From Phocoenobacter uteri (lineage in GTDB: Bacteria > Pseudomonadota > Gammaproteobacteria > Enterobacterales > Pasteurellaceae), in NCBI RefSeq assembly GCF_900454895.1, contig NZ_UGTA01000001.1:186001-250000 (forward strand): a DNA stretch of 64,000 bases, given 5' to 3'. Each line of letters starts with the position of its first letter. Positions within the stretch are counted from its first letter, which is position 1. A model generated the notes under the pieces. It worked only from the letters and a program-made list of their open reading frames with translations, had not been told where the DNA came from and searched no databases. The translations under genes were made by a program, and so were the position numbers. Below, one piece after another: positions 10,907-21,603 of this stretch.

Positions 10907-10922
10907 TAGCAAACGGTTACTT
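10907..10922. promoter_or_regulatory. Weak PurR-like half box
   Basis: GCAAACG at 10909-10915 reproduces the left half of the PurR palindrome (consensus ACGCAAACGTTTGCGT), with 11 of 16 positions matching overall. It lies 31 bases upstream of a stronger box. Confidence 0.4.
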
Positions 10923-10937
10923 TTCATTAAAATTGCA

Positions 10938-10953
10938 AAGCAATCGTTTGCGT
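10938..10953. promoter_or_regulatory. PurR operator upstream of the purine permease
   Basis: AAGCAATCGTTTGCGT matches 14 of 16 positions of the PurR consensus. It lies about 60 bases upstream of the permease start, in the guaC/permease divergent region, so repression by PurR with hypoxanthine or guanine is likely. Confidence 0.75.
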
Positions 10954-11010
10954 TGATTGTGTTTATTCAGTAGAATATAGCCTTAAATTTTAACTAAGGA
11001 TCTTTTTTTT

Positions 11011-12324
11011 ATGTCTCTTTCTTCATTTTTTCAAATGAAACAGCGTGGTTCTTCTATTCGTCAAGAAGTAATTGCAGGGCTTACCACTTTTCTTGCAATG
11101 GTTTATTCAGTCATTGTTGTTCCGGATATGTTAAGTAAGGCTGGATTTCCCGCAGATTCTGTTTTTGTAGCGACTTGCTTAGTGGCAGGGATTGGCTCAA
11201 TTATTATTGGTGTGTGGGCAAATATGCCAATGGCGATAGGTTGTGCAATTTCCCTGACTGCATTCACTGCATTTAGCTTAGTATTGGGACAAGGTGTTTC
11301 TGTGCCTGTGGCATTAGGGGCAATTTTCTTAATGGGGGTTGTGTTTACTTTAATCTCTGTAACGGGCATTCGTGCATGGATTTTACGTAATTTACCGATT
11401 AGTATTGCTCACGGTGCAGGCATTGGTATCGGATTATTCTTATTACTCATCGCAGCTAACGGTGTTGGATTAGTGGTATCTAATCAAGCTGGCTTACCAG
11501 TAAAAATGGGAGACTTTGCTTCTTTTCCTGTCATTATGTCGTTGTTAGGATTAACCACCATTATTGGTCTAGAACGCTTAAAAGTGAAGGGTAGTATTTT
11601 ATGGGTTATTATAGGCATTACCGCGATCGGCTTAGCTTTCGATCCTAATGTACATTTCAATGGTGAGATTTTTAAACTTCCAACATTTGGCGAAAATTCG
11701 CAATTATTAAAATTAGATGTGATAGGGGCATTAGATCCTAAAATTTTACCAGTGGTTTTTGCATTAGTGATGACGGCGGTATTTGATGCCACAGGTACGA
11801 TTCGAGCAGTTGCAGGGCAGGCTGAACTATTAGATAGAGATAATCAAATCATCAATGGTGGCAAGGCATTAACGTCTGATTCATTAAGCAGTATTTTATC
11901 AGGATTATTTGGCTCAGCCCCAGCTGCGGTTTATATTGAATCGGCGGCAGGAACAGCCGTAGGTGGTAAAACAGGCTTAACCGCGGTTGTTGTTGGTATA
12001 CTCTTTCTTGTTATGCTGTGCTTTCAGCCTCTTGCTTTTTTAGTACCTGGTTATGCAACAGCACCCGCGTTAATGTATGTTGGATTGTTGATGCTAAGTA
12101 ATGTCTCAAAATTAGATTTTAATGATTTTATCGGAGCTATGTCAGGCTTAGTTTGTGCAGTGTTTATTGTATTAACAGCGAACATAGTAACAGGTATTAT
12201 GCTTGGTTTTGCAACACTTGTGATAGGAAGAATTGTTGCCAGTGAGTTCAAAAAACTTAATATTGGTACAGTAATTATTGCGGTTATCCTTGTTTCATTT
12301 TATGCTTTTGACTGGGCAATTTAG
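11011..12324 (+). CDS. NCS2/AzgA-type purine permease
   Basis: A 437-residue inner-membrane purine:H+ symporter of the AzgA branch (E. coli AdeP/PurP, GhxP, GhxQ). Recognisable segments are [20 protein letters not shown] near residue 20, [18 protein letters not shown] near residue 255, [20 protein letters not shown] near 305 and [18 protein letters not shown]. About 12-14 transmembrane helices are apparent. The serine/alanine pattern does not let me choose between adenine and guanine/hypoxanthine specificity. PurR boxes upstream and the divergent guaC gene support a role in base salvage. Confidence 0.9.
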   Translation: MSLSSFFQMKQRGSSIRQEVIAGLTTFLAMVYSVIVVPDMLSKAGFPADSVFVATCLVAGIGSIIIGVWANMPMAIGCAISLTAFTAFSLVLGQGVSVPVALGAIFLMGVVFTLISVTGIRAWILRNLPISIAHGAGIGIGLFLLLIAANGVGLVVSNQAGLPVKMGDFASFPVIMSLLGLTTIIGLERLKVKGSILWVIIGITAIGLAFDPNVHFNGEIFKLPTFGENSQLLKLDVIGALDPKILPVVFALVMTAVFDATGTIRAVAGQAELLDRDNQIINGGKALTSDSLSSILSGLFGSAPAAVYIESAAGTAVGGKTGLTAVVVGILFLVMLCFQPLAFLVPGYATAPALMYVGLLMLSNVSKLDFNDFIGAMSGLVCAVFIVLTANIVTGIMLGFATLVIGRIVASEFKKLNIGTVIIAVILVSFYAFDWAI

Positions 12325-12348
12325 CCAAATAGTATTATAAAAAGATGT

Positions 12349-12392
12349 AAAAAAGCAGTACTCTATTTAAATAGAGTGCTGCTTTTATTTTT
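12349..12392 (+). terminator. Terminator after the purine permease
   Basis: AAAAGCAGTACTCTATTT and its complement form a long stem ending in TTTTATTTTTT. It resembles the hairpin at 12883-12927, with the same AAAAGCAG/CTGCTTTT base. Confidence 0.75.
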
Positions 12393-12625
12393 TAGATAAA
12401 GATGTCACTAATTGATAAATTTTATTGATAGCATAGATCTACGAAGATAAGTGAATCATTATCAATTATTTATGAAGCGGTTATATTTTTATTAAAATTT
12501 ACATATTTTTATCTAATTAAAAATGTTGGAGTTGAGGTGAAACTGATATTGATTATTTGAATAGGGGTATCTTGTATCGGCACATCTAACAAAGTCGAGT
12601 TATAAATAAAAACTAAAAAGCAGAT
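12391..12625. repeat. Decayed tandem repeat, copy 1
   Basis: This copy runs from TTTAGATAAAGA to AAAAAGCAGAT. It shares with copy 2, in the same order, an uptake-like GAAGCGGTTATATTTTTAT, an AATTTACATATTTTTATCTAA block, a run like GTTGGAGTTGAGG, and the AAAAAGCAGAT end. The offset between copies is 254 bases at the start and 268 at the end, so indels have accumulated. I see no open frame of note. Confidence 0.65.
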
Positions 12626-12644
12626 AAAATAGTACGTTGATTTT

Positions 12645-12893
12645 TTTAGATAAAGAAGTTACTTACTCTTAATTTACAGCATCAATATAAATGCATTCTG
12701 AGGTGTTAATATAATTATCAATGCTCATATAAATCATTTGTGAAGCGGTGATATTTTTATAACAATTTACATATTTTTTTATCTAACTTAGAAAGTTTGA
12801 GGCAGTGTTGGAACTGTTATTGATGTTTTAACTAGTTGTTTTTATCGATAAATTTAACAAGGTAGAGCAATAAATGAAAACAAAAAAGCAGAT
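12645..12893. repeat. Decayed tandem repeat, copy 2
   Basis: Second copy of the same non-coding unit, from TTTAGATAAAGA to AAAAAAGCAGAT, ending in the left arm of the terminator at 12883-12927. Together the copies fill the 620-bp gap between the permease and typA; nothing else is recognisable there. Confidence 0.65.
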
Positions 12894-12927
12894 TCCTATA
12901 TTATTAGAAATCTGCTTTTATTTTTAG
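12883..12927. terminator. Bidirectional terminator next to typA
   Basis: AAAAAGCAGATT and AATCTGCTTTT form a stem with T-runs on both sides. On the minus strand it follows the typA stop. Confidence 0.65.
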
Positions 12928-12947
12928 TTGTCTAATTTTTTATGAAA

Positions 12948-14780
12948 TTAGCTATTACGTGCCGCACGACGACGGTCTAATTCTGTTAAGAATTTTTTAC
13001 GAATACGGATAGAAGTTGGCGTTACTTCTACTAATTCATCATCATCGATAAACTCAATCGCTTGTTCAAGGGTAAATTTAACAGGTGTTGTTAATGAAAT
13101 CGCTTCATCTTTACCAGATGCACGCATATTCGTTAATTTTTTACCTTGTAAACAGTTTACGGTTAAGTCATTCGAACGGCTATGGATACCGATAATTTGA
13201 CCTTCATAAACTTCAACAGCGTGATCAATCAATAATTTACCACGTTCTTGTAAACCGAATAATGCGAACGCAAGTGCTTTACCTGTTGCATTTGAAATCA
13301 ATACACCGTTTTTACGTTTACCGATTTCACCAGGTTTAATATCATCATAATGACTGAAGCTTGAATAAAGTAAACCAGTACCAGATGTCATCGTCATAAA
13401 GTCACTACGGAAACCGATTAAGCCACGACTTGGGATGATGTATTCGATACGAGTACGTCCTTTACCGTCTGATGACATATCTTTTACTTCACCTTTACGA
13501 AGACCTAAAGCTTCCATTACCGCACCTTGATGCTGTTCTTCAACATCCACAGTCACTTGCTCGAAAGGCTCTTGTTTACGACCGTCAATTTCACGGAAAA
13601 TTACTTTTGGACGTGATACGGCTAATTCGTAGCCTTCACGACGCATATTTTCAATCAATACTGATAAGTGAAGTTCACCACGACCAGATACACGGAATGC
13701 GTCTGGATCTTCTGTTTCTTCAACACGTAATGCTACGTTGTGAACTAACTCTTTACGTAAACGCTCTAAGATCTGACGAGAAGTCACAAATTTTCCTTCT
13801 TTACCACAGAATGGTGAAGTGTTTACACAGAAGAACATGGTTACTGTTGGCTCATCAACGCTTAATGCTGGAAGTGCATCAACATTGTTAGTATCACAAA
13901 CAGTATCAGAAATATTTAATTCGCCTAAACCAGTAATTGCAACGATATCGCCTGCATTTGCAACTTCTGCTTCATAACGCTCTAAACCTAAGTGGCTTAA
14001 AACTTGTCCAACTTTACCGTTGCGTTTTTTACCTTCACTATCAATGATAGTAACTTGTTGTCCCGGTTTTACAGAACCACGTTTGATACGGCCAATACCA
14101 ATAACGCCTACATAGCTATTATAATCAAGCTGTGAAATTTGCATTTGGAAAGTACCGTTAAGTTCTACTTTTGGTGGCTCAACGTGTTTCACGATAGCTT
14201 TGAATAATGGTGTCATATCCGCTTCTAAGCTTTCGTGTTCTAAACCTGCAACACCATTTAATGCTGATGCATAAATAATAGGGAAATCTAATTGTTCATC
14301 GGTTGCATCAAGGTTCACGAATAAATCAAAGATTTGATCTACTACCCAATCAGGGCGTGCACCTGGACGGTCAACTTTATTGATGACAACGATTGGTTTT
14401 AAACCGTGAGCAAATGCTTTTTGGGTTACAAAACGAGTTTGTGGCATTGGGCCATCAAAAGCATCTACAACAAGTAATACAGAGTCAACCATTGAAAGTA
14501 CACGTTCAACTTCGCCACCGAAGTCCGCGTGTCCTGGGGTATCTACGATATTGATGTGATAGTCGTTCCAGTTAATCGCTGTATTTTTTGCTAAAATTGT
14601 GATTCCACGTTCTTTTTCAAGATCGTTTGAGTCCATAACTCGTTCATCAACGTCACCACGTGTTTCTTCAAAGGTACCTGATTGTTGTAGAAGTTTATCT
14701 ACAAGGGTCGTTTTACCGTGGTCAACGTGAGCAATAATTGCGATATTACGCAATTTTGTTATATCTAAATTTTGTGTCAT
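12948..14780 (-). CDS. typA: TypA/BipA, ribosome-associated GTPase
   Basis: A 610-residue translational GTPase of the EF-G/LepA superfamily, normal length for BipA, implicated in 50S assembly at low temperature and stress adaptation. G motifs are visible: [10 protein letters not shown] (G1), RGITI (G2), [11 protein letters not shown] (G3) and NKVDRPGA (G4). The C-terminal BipA-specific domain is present, including [13 protein letters not shown]. The gene stands alone, with an AT-rich leader containing a TTTTTAGG...CCTAAAAA inverted repeat (about 14810-14836). Confidence 0.97.
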   Translation of the reverse strand: MTQNLDITKLRNIAIIAHVDHGKTTLVDKLLQQSGTFEETRGDVDERVMDSNDLEKERGITILAKNTAINWNDYHINIVDTPGHADFGGEVERVLSMVDSVLLVVDAFDGPMPQTRFVTQKAFAHGLKPIVVINKVDRPGARPDWVVDQIFDLFVNLDATDEQLDFPIIYASALNGVAGLEHESLEADMTPLFKAIVKHVEPPKVELNGTFQMQISQLDYNSYVGVIGIGRIKRGSVKPGQQVTIIDSEGKKRNGKVGQVLSHLGLERYEAEVANAGDIVAITGLGELNISDTVCDTNNVDALPALSVDEPTVTMFFCVNTSPFCGKEGKFVTSRQILERLRKELVHNVALRVEETEDPDAFRVSGRGELHLSVLIENMRREGYELAVSRPKVIFREIDGRKQEPFEQVTVDVEEQHQGAVMEALGLRKGEVKDMSSDGKGRTRIEYIIPSRGLIGFRSDFMTMTSGTGLLYSSFSHYDDIKPGEIGKRKNGVLISNATGKALAFALFGLQERGKLLIDHAVEVYEGQIIGIHSRSNDLTVNCLQGKKLTNMRASGKDEAISLTTPVKFTLEQAIEFIDDDELVEVTPTSIRIRKKFLTELDRRRAARNS

Positions 14781-14994
14781 TTTATTGTCTTCATTGTTTA
14801 TTTAAAAATGTTTTTTAGGCTTTTATTTTCCTAAAAACGGTTAATTATACTGTTAATCTTGCTTAATAGATAGCTATTTTAATAATTATTCTTTTATAAA
14901 AAAGAGATGTTTTTAGTAAAAGCCATACAGAATATTTCGTTTACAGAAAGAAAAAATCAAATAATTTTTTAGTTTCAATAGATTAGGAAATAAA

Positions 14995-15068
14995 TGGAGG
15001 TACGCCCCGGAGTCGAACCGAGCTACATGGATTTGCAATCCAGTGCATAACCGCTTTGCTAGCGTACC
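14995..15068 (-). tRNA. cysT: tRNA-Cys (GCA)
   Basis: The minus strand folds as a 74-nt tRNA with 7-bp acceptor stem GGTACGC/GCGTACC, anticodon loop TTGCAAA (anticodon GCA), T-loop GGTTCGACTCC and an encoded CCA. The D-arm contains AAGCGGTTA, identical to the uptake-sequence core, but this is also conserved in E. coli tRNA-Cys. It lies 5 bases after tRNA-Gly. Confidence 0.97.
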
Positions 15069-15073
15069 AATAA

Positions 15074-15149
<76 letters not shown>

Positions 15150-15355
15150 ATATTAAGGAGTCGGTAATAATTACCGTAACAGGGACGCATTTTACGGATT
15201 TTTATATGTGTGTCAAATAAATTTTAAATAATTTATGTCGTATGATTAAAAAAAGATCATTGTTTGTAAGTTATGCTTAAACAAAGGCGTTGAATAAGAA
15301 AATATAGAGCATTCTTAACTTAATGTTTATATAAATTCTCTATACTTTAGAATGA

Positions 15356-15498
15356 TTACTGATATCTTAAAATCTGATACATTTCATCCTTTAATTTTAA
15401 CTTCTCTTTTTAAAGTGTTCAATTTCTGATTGAGTTGCTAATTCAAGGCTGTTTTCCATTTTTAGTTTAGTGATTAAATTACGATATTCAGAGAATAT
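15356..15498 (-). pseudogene. ydcH: Remnant of ydcH (DUF465 family)
   Basis: Reading the minus strand from 15498 gives FSEYRNLITKLKMEN, closely matching the YdcH start (FPEYRDLISRLKNEN in E. coli). After an apparent internal deletion of about 35 codons comes EIEHFKK, then, in a different frame, EKLKLKDEMYQIL, matching the YdcH end (QKLQLKDEMLKIL). Three lesions are visible: the start codon is ATA, the middle is missing, and one base is lost in the run of A near the end. The intact protein is a 74-residue helical protein of unknown role. Confidence 0.75.
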
Positions 15499-15718
15499 AC
15501 AAACTGTTATTCGATAAAAAATCAGAAGAGATGAGAGAACTTTATATTCTAATATGAGGTTATGTTTTATCCAAAAACATTCACTAGAGCCGAGAGAGAT
15601 TTAAAAAAGAGAAAGTAAGTAGAAATAGATCCCGATGTATAGAAAAAACTATTTCTAAAATGGTAAAATTTCGTTTAAAAATGACCGCTTAGTTTTATTA
15701 GTTTCTGTTTATAATTGC

Positions 15719-16030
15719 CTAAGCTATATATTTCAAGGCATAAATTATAAGGCGTTTACCTGTTTTAAGAACTGAAATATTCACACTCACATTATCTTCG
15801 TTTTTAAAATTCTTCCATATCCAATACTCAATACCTTTATTTTTTATTACAGGATATATTATGTGTATTTTGGCACCGATATTAACTCGCTCTATCTTAT
15901 TTTTAAATACCATTTTAGGCTTTCCTTGCCGACTACAAGAATACACACAGTTATTTCCTTGCTTGGTAACTAATAGTTGTTTTCCATTTTTTAAAATACA
16001 TATTTTTATTATGTGTAAAACGAGGAAGTA
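15719..16030 (-). pseudogene. Orphan reading frame, probable gene remnant
   Basis: An open minus-strand frame of about 104 codons without a good ATG. The only near start is GTG at 15946, with AGGAAA upstream, giving 75 residues. The product is basic and includes NGKQLLVTKQGNNC, IGAKIHIIYPV and KGIEYWIWKNF; it does not look random but I do not recognise a family. It sits in the same gene-poor stretch as the ydcH remnant. It may be a decayed gene or a small GTG-started one. The rest of 15150-16100 shows no other feature. Confidence 0.35.
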
Positions 16031-16102
16031 TTATGCAAAAAAACAATTAAGCAAGTTTTTAGTGAAATTTTTAATTTTAATGAGGAGAATAAAAGAAATA
16101 AA

Positions 16103-16132
16103 AAACCGCTTAGTCAATAAACTAAGCGGTTT
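16103..16132 (-). terminator. Terminator of the rpsF operon
   Basis: AAACCGCTTAGT (16103-16114) pairs with ACTAAGCGGTTT (16121-16132), a 12-bp stem built from two uptake cores, just after rplI on the minus strand. Confidence 0.8.
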
Positions 16133-16156
16133 AAAATCGTTACGTTTTGTTAAAGA

Positions 16157-16606
16157 TTACTCTGCAACAACAACGATAGTTACTTGTGAAGCAACTTCTG
16201 CGTGAAGTTGAACTTTAACAGTGAATTCGCCTAATGTACGAAGTGGACCTTCGCCTAAACGTACTTCACTTTTCGCTAATTCAACGCCTGCTTTAGATAC
16301 TGCGTCAGCAATATCACGAGCACCGATTGAACCGAATAAACGGCCATCTTCACCAGCGTTTGATGCGATAGTAACAACTTCTAATGCACCGATTTTGTCT
16401 GCACGAGCTTGAGCCTCAGCTAATACTGCTGCTGCTTTTGCTTCTAATTCTGCACGACGTGCTTCGAAGTGTTCAATGTTTGCTTTAGTTGCCATAACTG
16501 CTTTACCTTGTGGGATTAAGTAGTTACGTGCAAAACCTGATTTAACATTTACTTGGTCGCCCACGCTACCTAGGTGTGCAACTTTGTCTAATAAAATAAC
16601 TTGCAT
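16157..16606 (-). CDS. rplI: Ribosomal protein L9
   Basis: The 149-residue protein matches bacterial L9 in length and pattern: the N-terminal rRNA-binding domain [19 protein letters not shown] and [14 protein letters not shown], the long connecting helix, and the C-terminal domain with [13 protein letters not shown]. It is a 50S subunit protein at the base of the L1 stalk. It is last in the rpsF-priB-rpsR-rplI operon, 16 bases after rpsR, and is closed by an uptake-sequence terminator. Confidence 0.98.
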   Translation of the reverse strand: MQVILLDKVAHLGSVGDQVNVKSGFARNYLIPQGKAVMATKANIEHFEARRAELEAKAAAVLAEAQARADKIGALEVVTIASNAGEDGRLFGSIGARDIADAVSKAGVELAKSEVRLGEGPLRTLGEFTVKVQLHAEVASQVTIVVVAE

Positions 16607-16622
16607 TTACTGATCCCTCTTC

Positions 16623-17173
<551 letters not shown>

Positions 17174-17174
17174 A

Positions 17175-17540
17175 TTACTCGCCCGCTTCCTCAGCTTTAG
17201 CTTCAGGAGCTTTACGCTCGTCTTTTGCTTTAGCCATTGGTGAAGCTTCTGTTACGGCGTGCTTAGTACGAATGACAACGTTACGAAGAACGGCATCATT
17301 AAAACGGAAGTTTGTTTCTAGCTCGTCGATTACTGCTTGAGGCGCTTCTACATTCATTAACACGTAGTGTGCTTTGTGTAGTTTGTTAATTGGGTACGCT
17401 AATTGACGACGACCCCAATCTTCTAAGCGATGAACTTGACCATTAGCTTCTTTAACAGAAGTAGTATAACGTTCGATCATACCAGGTACTTGTTCGCTTT
17501 GGTCCGGGTGAACCATAAAAACGATTTCGTAGTGACGCAT
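17175..17540 (-). CDS. rpsF: Ribosomal protein S6
   Basis: A 121-residue 30S protein beginning [18 protein letters not shown], with [16 protein letters not shown] and an acidic/alanine-rich C-terminal tail ([14 protein letters not shown]) typical of gammaproteobacterial S6. It is the promoter-proximal gene of the operon and has an AAGGAT ribosome site. A structured leader precedes it. Confidence 0.98.
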   Translation of the reverse strand: MRHYEIVFMVHPDQSEQVPGMIERYTTSVKEANGQVHRLEDWGRRQLAYPINKLHKAHYVLMNVEAPQAVIDELETNFRFNDAVLRNVVIRTKHAVTEASPMAKAKDERKAPEAKAEEAGE

Positions 17541-17544
17541 ATTG

Positions 17545-17605
17545 ATCCTTACGGGTTAATCAGCCTTCGAGATAGACCAGCCACGAAGCCTTCGAAAGCA
17601 AGGAT
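17545..17605 (-). promoter_or_regulatory. Possible S6:S18 autoregulatory leader of rpsF
   Basis: The minus-strand leader contains two TCGAAGGCT blocks and GGCTTCGTGGCTGGTC just upstream of the rpsF ribosome site, able to fold into hairpins. In many bacteria the rpsF leader binds the S6:S18 dimer for feedback control. Assignment here is by position and pairing only. Confidence 0.3.
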
Positions 17606-17736
17606 AAAAAATAAAATGTGGCTAAGGGCGACATTATACGGATTATTTTGCATTTAACAAGTAAATTTTTGCAAAATGTTTAGTCAATTTGACCGCTTGG
17701 GAGTATAATATATCATCAAGTATAAAGAGGCCCAAA

Positions 17737-19128
17737 ATGAAATTTAACCGTCAACACTATTTAGAAAATATTAAAAAATTATTCAAGTTATCCACCCCTA
17801 TTTTTATTTCTCAGTTATCAATGTCAGGAATGGGATTTTCCGATATTGTGATGGCAGGGCTGGTCAGTGATAACGATGTGTCTGCAATCGCAGTGAGTAA
17901 TTCTATTTATTTTCCTCTCTTTCTGTTTGTATTAGGGATTATTTATGCCATTACGCCAATTGTGTCATACCTGAATGGCTCTGGGCAGCGTGAACTTATC
18001 GCACATCAGATCCGTCAAGGTTATTGGATCGTATTTACCTTAAGCATTCCACTGATTCTTATTTTTACTAATAGCCATTGGATCTTAGATTTTATGGATG
18101 CTCCGGCTGAATTTTCACTTAAATCTCAGCAATATTTAACGCTGATGGCATTAGCCGTGATTCCTGCATTACTAATGGTTAATTTACGTTGTTTAAATGA
18201 CGGATTATCGACGACAAAACCAGCTATGTTTATCACATTTATTGGGCTACTATTAAATATTATTTTAAATTATATCTTTATTTTTGGTAAATTTGGACTG
18301 CCTGAATTAGGGGCGGTTGGATGTGGTGTGGCAACAGCAATTGTGAATTGGTCAATGTTTTTGATGTTATTGCATTATTGTAAAACAACCACAACGCAAA
18401 AGGATATTGAGCTTTTTAGCCCTGTCTTTGAACGACCAAATAAAGACACATTATGTAAGATTACGCGTTTAGGCTTGCCGATTGCCTTCGCCACATTTAC
18501 AGAAGTTATGCTTTTCTCAACCTCTGCACTTTTACTTTCTCCGTTAGGATCTCAGGTAGTGGCTAGTCATCAAGTTGCGTTACAAACAAGTTCGTTTTTC
18601 TTTATGATTCCGCTTTCAGTGGGCATTGGGGTGAGTATTATGATTGGGCAAGCTTTAGGTCGCAAAGATGTTGAAGAAGCAAAATACTTAAGTTATTACT
18701 CTATCGGTACAGCACTTCTGTTTACGACAATTACCGCAATATTCATTGTGTCATTTAGACATCTCATTCCACATCTTTTCACACAAAATACGGCATCTAT
18801 TACAATGGCAGCCTCATTACTTATTTTTGTAGCAATTTATCAATTACCTGACGCGGTTCAAGCTATATGTAACGGTATTTTAAGAGGCTATAAACATACC
18901 AAGCCAATTACCTATATCACAATGTTCGGTTATTGGGGAATTGGTATGCCGTTCGGTTATATTTTATCGCGAACAGACTGGATTGTAGAACCAATGGCAG
19001 CCAAAGGATTTTGGGTGATATTCTGTGTATCCCTTGTGACCGTTGCGATTTTATTGTTTTATCAAGTTTATAAAATTCAGCAAGTGCCTGCAGATGAGTT
19101 GATTGAACGATTGGAAAATATTAAATAA
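17737..19128 (+). CDS. norM: NorM/HmrM-type MATE multidrug efflux pump
   Basis: A 12-helix Na+- or H+-coupled drug antiporter of 463 residues from the ATG at 17737, which has an AGAGG ribosome site and matches the Haemophilus HmrM length. A longer frame from a TTG at 17689 would translate an uptake sequence and is rejected. Family features are LSTPIFISQLSMSGMGFSDI in helix 1, GFWVIF near the end and the internal duplication typical of MATE proteins. It is a single gene; the short intergenic region holds TTGACCGCTTG. Confidence 0.92.
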   Translation: MKFNRQHYLENIKKLFKLSTPIFISQLSMSGMGFSDIVMAGLVSDNDVSAIAVSNSIYFPLFLFVLGIIYAITPIVSYLNGSGQRELIAHQIRQGYWIVFTLSIPLILIFTNSHWILDFMDAPAEFSLKSQQYLTLMALAVIPALLMVNLRCLNDGLSTTKPAMFITFIGLLLNIILNYIFIFGKFGLPELGAVGCGVATAIVNWSMFLMLLHYCKTTTTQKDIELFSPVFERPNKDTLCKITRLGLPIAFATFTEVMLFSTSALLLSPLGSQVVASHQVALQTSSFFFMIPLSVGIGVSIMIGQALGRKDVEEAKYLSYYSIGTALLFTTITAIFIVSFRHLIPHLFTQNTASITMAASLLIFVAIYQLPDAVQAICNGILRGYKHTKPITYITMFGYWGIGMPFGYILSRTDWIVEPMAAKGFWVIFCVSLVTVAILLFYQVYKIQQVPADELIERLENIK

Positions 19129-19205
19129 TTTGCAAATTCATAAATAAATTTAACCGCTTATTTGTGATAAAATTCAGAAGTACAATATAAGATAAAGGAA
19201 ACATA

Positions 19206-19610
19206 ATGTTACATTTAGCTCTTGAAGATGAATTATTGATTGGTAAAACCAAACAAGTTGGTGTGCATTCAACTCAGCACGATAATTTAGTGGTTATTTT
19301 TGAAGATGACGGCGAAACAGGTTATTTTTATGCGTTAGATTTAAAGAATGTTGGTCAGCCAGTGGTGGATTCATTGCATATTTATAATGTTGATGCCACC
19401 AAAGAGCGTGAGCAACCGCGTAAATTACAAATTTGTTGGGACGAAACAGGCTATCAGGCTTATTTATTAGTGAATGATTATCCACACGCTAGTTTTGATT
19501 TTAGCGGATTAGTGGGCTACAACCATAATAAATTCCCAGAGCCACAACCTGAAACAATGTGGACGCATAAGGAAGTAACGGAAGAATTAGTGACAGAGTG
19601 GTTATCTTAA
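19206..19610 (+). CDS. DUF2251-like hypothetical protein
   Basis: A 134-residue soluble acidic protein with no signal or membrane segment. FEDDGETGYFYALD near residue 35 is the most distinctive block and recalls the DUF2251 family found in Haemophilus and relatives, whose function is unknown. It has a strong AAAGGA ribosome site and stands alone between norM and the convergent pilW/pilF. An uptake core lies just upstream (about 19151). Confidence 0.65.
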   Translation: MLHLALEDELLIGKTKQVGVHSTQHDNLVVIFEDDGETGYFYALDLKNVGQPVVDSLHIYNVDATKEREQPRKLQICWDETGYQAYLLVNDYPHASFDFSGLVGYNHNKFPEPQPETMWTHKEVTEELVTEWLS

Positions 19611-19618
19611 ACCTTAAA

Positions 19619-20185
19619 CTATAGGTCTAATTTTTCAGCTCTTGCCTGATCGACCATTTTTAACTGATTTAAAGCCTTGTTCATTTGAGCAAGGTTTTTT
19701 TCCGTTTTGGCACAAAGCACAATATTTTCTAAGGTATCGGCTTGATGATAATAAGGCTGTTCACTGCTAAGAGCCTGCTCAAATTGAGAATACGCCTGTT
19801 CAAATTGCCCTTGTTTACACAAGAATGTCCCATAATTATTTAATACATCAGGACGCGGTTGCTGATTTTTAGTAAATTTCTGACTAAAAGTGACCGCTTG
19901 TTGATAGGTTTCTGTCGCTTTGGCAACATTACCTGTTTGCTGATAATAGTAAGCTAACACGGAATAAGGCAGATAATCCTGAGCATTATGTTCAATAGCT
20001 TTATCAATATTTAGCTTGGCTTTTGGATAATTATTTTCTTTCAGATACGCCAAAGCAAGGTTTAACCTTGCTTTCATTGCATCAGTACGATTGATAGAGA
20101 GGTCTGTTTGAGTAGAAACACAGCCAGCTAAAATGAAAACCGTTAAGTAAGCGGTTAAATTTTTATAGAATTTTGCAAATTTCAT
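19619..20185 (-). CDS. pilW: PilW/PilF-like TPR lipoprotein of type IV pilus biogenesis
   Basis: A 188-residue lipoprotein (lipobox LAGC, C22) composed of TPR repeats such as LNLALAYLKENNYPKAKLNI and LNNYGTFLCKQGQFEQAYSQ. PilF/PilW pilotins assist outer-membrane assembly of the PilQ secretin. The position next to rlmN matches the conserved rlmN-pilF order in gammaproteobacteria. No other pilus genes are in the window. Two uptake cores lie inside the gene (about 19888 and 20148), one within the signal-peptide coding region. Confidence 0.85.
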   Translation of the reverse strand: MKFAKFYKNLTAYLTVFILAGCVSTQTDLSINRTDAMKARLNLALAYLKENNYPKAKLNIDKAIEHNAQDYLPYSVLAYYYQQTGNVAKATETYQQAVTFSQKFTKNQQPRPDVLNNYGTFLCKQGQFEQAYSQFEQALSSEQPYYHQADTLENIVLCAKTEKNLAQMNKALNQLKMVDQARAEKLDL

Positions 20186-20213
20186 ATAAACCTCTCTATT
20201 TTTTGGTTATGGT

Positions 20214-21392
20214 TTAATTTTGTCGAACGTTAATTCCTTGACCAAATTTACGTTTTTCCATTGTACGTTTTGTTCTATCAATCACGTCACCCGCAAGCTG
20301 ACCACAAGCCGCATCAATATCATCGCCACGTGTTTTACGCACAATAACGGTAAATCCATATTCCATTAACGCTTTTTGGAAGCGATCAATTCGAGAATTT
20401 GAACTCTTTTGATAAGGTGCTTCTGGGAACGGATTCCACGGAATTAAGTTAATTTTACAAGGGGTATTTTTCAACACCTCTGCTAGCTGATGAGCGTGTT
20501 CAACGCCATCATTAACGTGTGAAAGCATGACATATTCAATAGTCACCTTGCCGTGATTGGCATTGGATACTTTTAAATATTCATTCACCGAATTCATCAA
20601 CATTTCAATATTATATTTTTTGTTGATCGGCACAATTTCATCACGAATTTCATCATTTGGGGCGTGTAATGAAATCGCTAAAGCCACATCAATCTGTTCA
20701 CGCAATTTATCTAATGCTGGTACAACCCCTGATGTTGAAAGGGTAACGCGGCGTTTTGACAAACCATAAGCAAAATCATCTAACATAATTTCCATTGCTG
20801 GAATCACATTTTTCATATTTAACAATGGCTCACCCATTCCCATCATTACCACATTGGTAATAGGGCGTACGCCTGTGACACCAAAGTTTCCGATGATTTT
20901 TGCTGCACGCCATACCTGACCGATAATTTCAGATACCGTTAAATTACGGTTAAAGCCTTGTTGAGCCGTTGAGCAGAAAGTACATTCTAAGGCACAGCCC
21001 ACTTGCGATGAAACACAAAGTGTTGCACGGTCGCCTTCAGGAATATAAACAGTTTCCACTTGCTGATCGCCCACTTGCATTGCCCATTTGATCGTACCGT
21101 CTGCAGAGCGTTGTTCCACCGCCACTTCTGGTGCTTTAATCTCAGCAATCGCTTTTAATTTTTCACGCAATACCTTATTGATATTGGTCATATTATCAAA
21201 ATTATCTTCGCCGAAATGGTAAATCCATTTTACCAATTGATCGGCACGAAAGGGTTTTTCGCCCATTTCTTTAAAAAGATCTCGCATTTCTGCACGCGTT
21301 AAATTCATCAGATTGATTTTATCTGATTTTGGGTGCTGTACAGCGATTTTATTTGGTTGAGTTGTTTGTTCTAATGTTGTTTGGTCTGACAT
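20214..21392 (-). CDS. rlmN: RlmN, dual-specificity 23S rRNA/tRNA adenine-C2 methyltransferase
   Basis: A radical-SAM enzyme that methylates A2503 of 23S rRNA and A37 of some tRNAs. The 392-residue protein has the cluster motif CALECTFC, the GMGEPLLNM segment and the second catalytic cysteine near AACGQLAGD at the C-terminus. The first 25 or so residues before the conserved [11 protein letters not shown] are a low-conservation extension. It is transcribed with pilW 29 bases downstream. Confidence 0.96.
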   Translation of the reverse strand: MSDQTTLEQTTQPNKIAVQHPKSDKINLMNLTRAEMRDLFKEMGEKPFRADQLVKWIYHFGEDNFDNMTNINKVLREKLKAIAEIKAPEVAVEQRSADGTIKWAMQVGDQQVETVYIPEGDRATLCVSSQVGCALECTFCSTAQQGFNRNLTVSEIIGQVWRAAKIIGNFGVTGVRPITNVVMMGMGEPLLNMKNVIPAMEIMLDDFAYGLSKRRVTLSTSGVVPALDKLREQIDVALAISLHAPNDEIRDEIVPINKKYNIEMLMNSVNEYLKVSNANHGKVTIEYVMLSHVNDGVEHAHQLAEVLKNTPCKINLIPWNPFPEAPYQKSSNSRIDRFQKALMEYGFTVIVRKTRGDDIDAACGQLAGDVIDRTKRTMEKRKFGQGINVRQN

Positions 21393-21603
21393 ATAGCCTC
21401 GTTATTACACGGTTTATGGCAAAATTGAGTATTTTGCGAAAGCATAAAAACCGTGAATTGTACTCATCTCAACTCTTTTATGCTAGTGCTTTTTTACTTT
21501 TTTGCCAATATTTAAAAAAATATTTTGCGACTAAGATCCCAAAACGATTATTTTTTGCTGTACAATCAACAAGATCTCATATTTAGTATTTTAATTTTTT
21601 ATT

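Noticed and set aside
12391..12893. Possible CRISPR-like repeats
   Set aside because: There are only two long diverged units, with no short regular repeat and spacer pattern and no cas genes.
13472..13891. Plus-strand 139-codon frame rich in His and Leu
   Set aside because: Antisense shadow of typA; composition is typical of a reverse-frame artefact.
15046..15055. Uptake sequence inside tRNA-Cys as a sign of selection for uptake
   Set aside because: The same AAGCGGTTA occurs in E. coli tRNA-Cys, so the match is explained by tRNA conservation.
15861..16205. Plus-strand 114-codon frame
   Set aside because: It runs antisense into the highly conserved rplI, has an odd Cys/Phe-rich composition, and no ribosome site of note.
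17689..17736. Longer N-terminus for norM
   Set aside because: It would start at TTG and translate an uptake sequence; the ATG at 17737 has a good ribosome site and fits family length.
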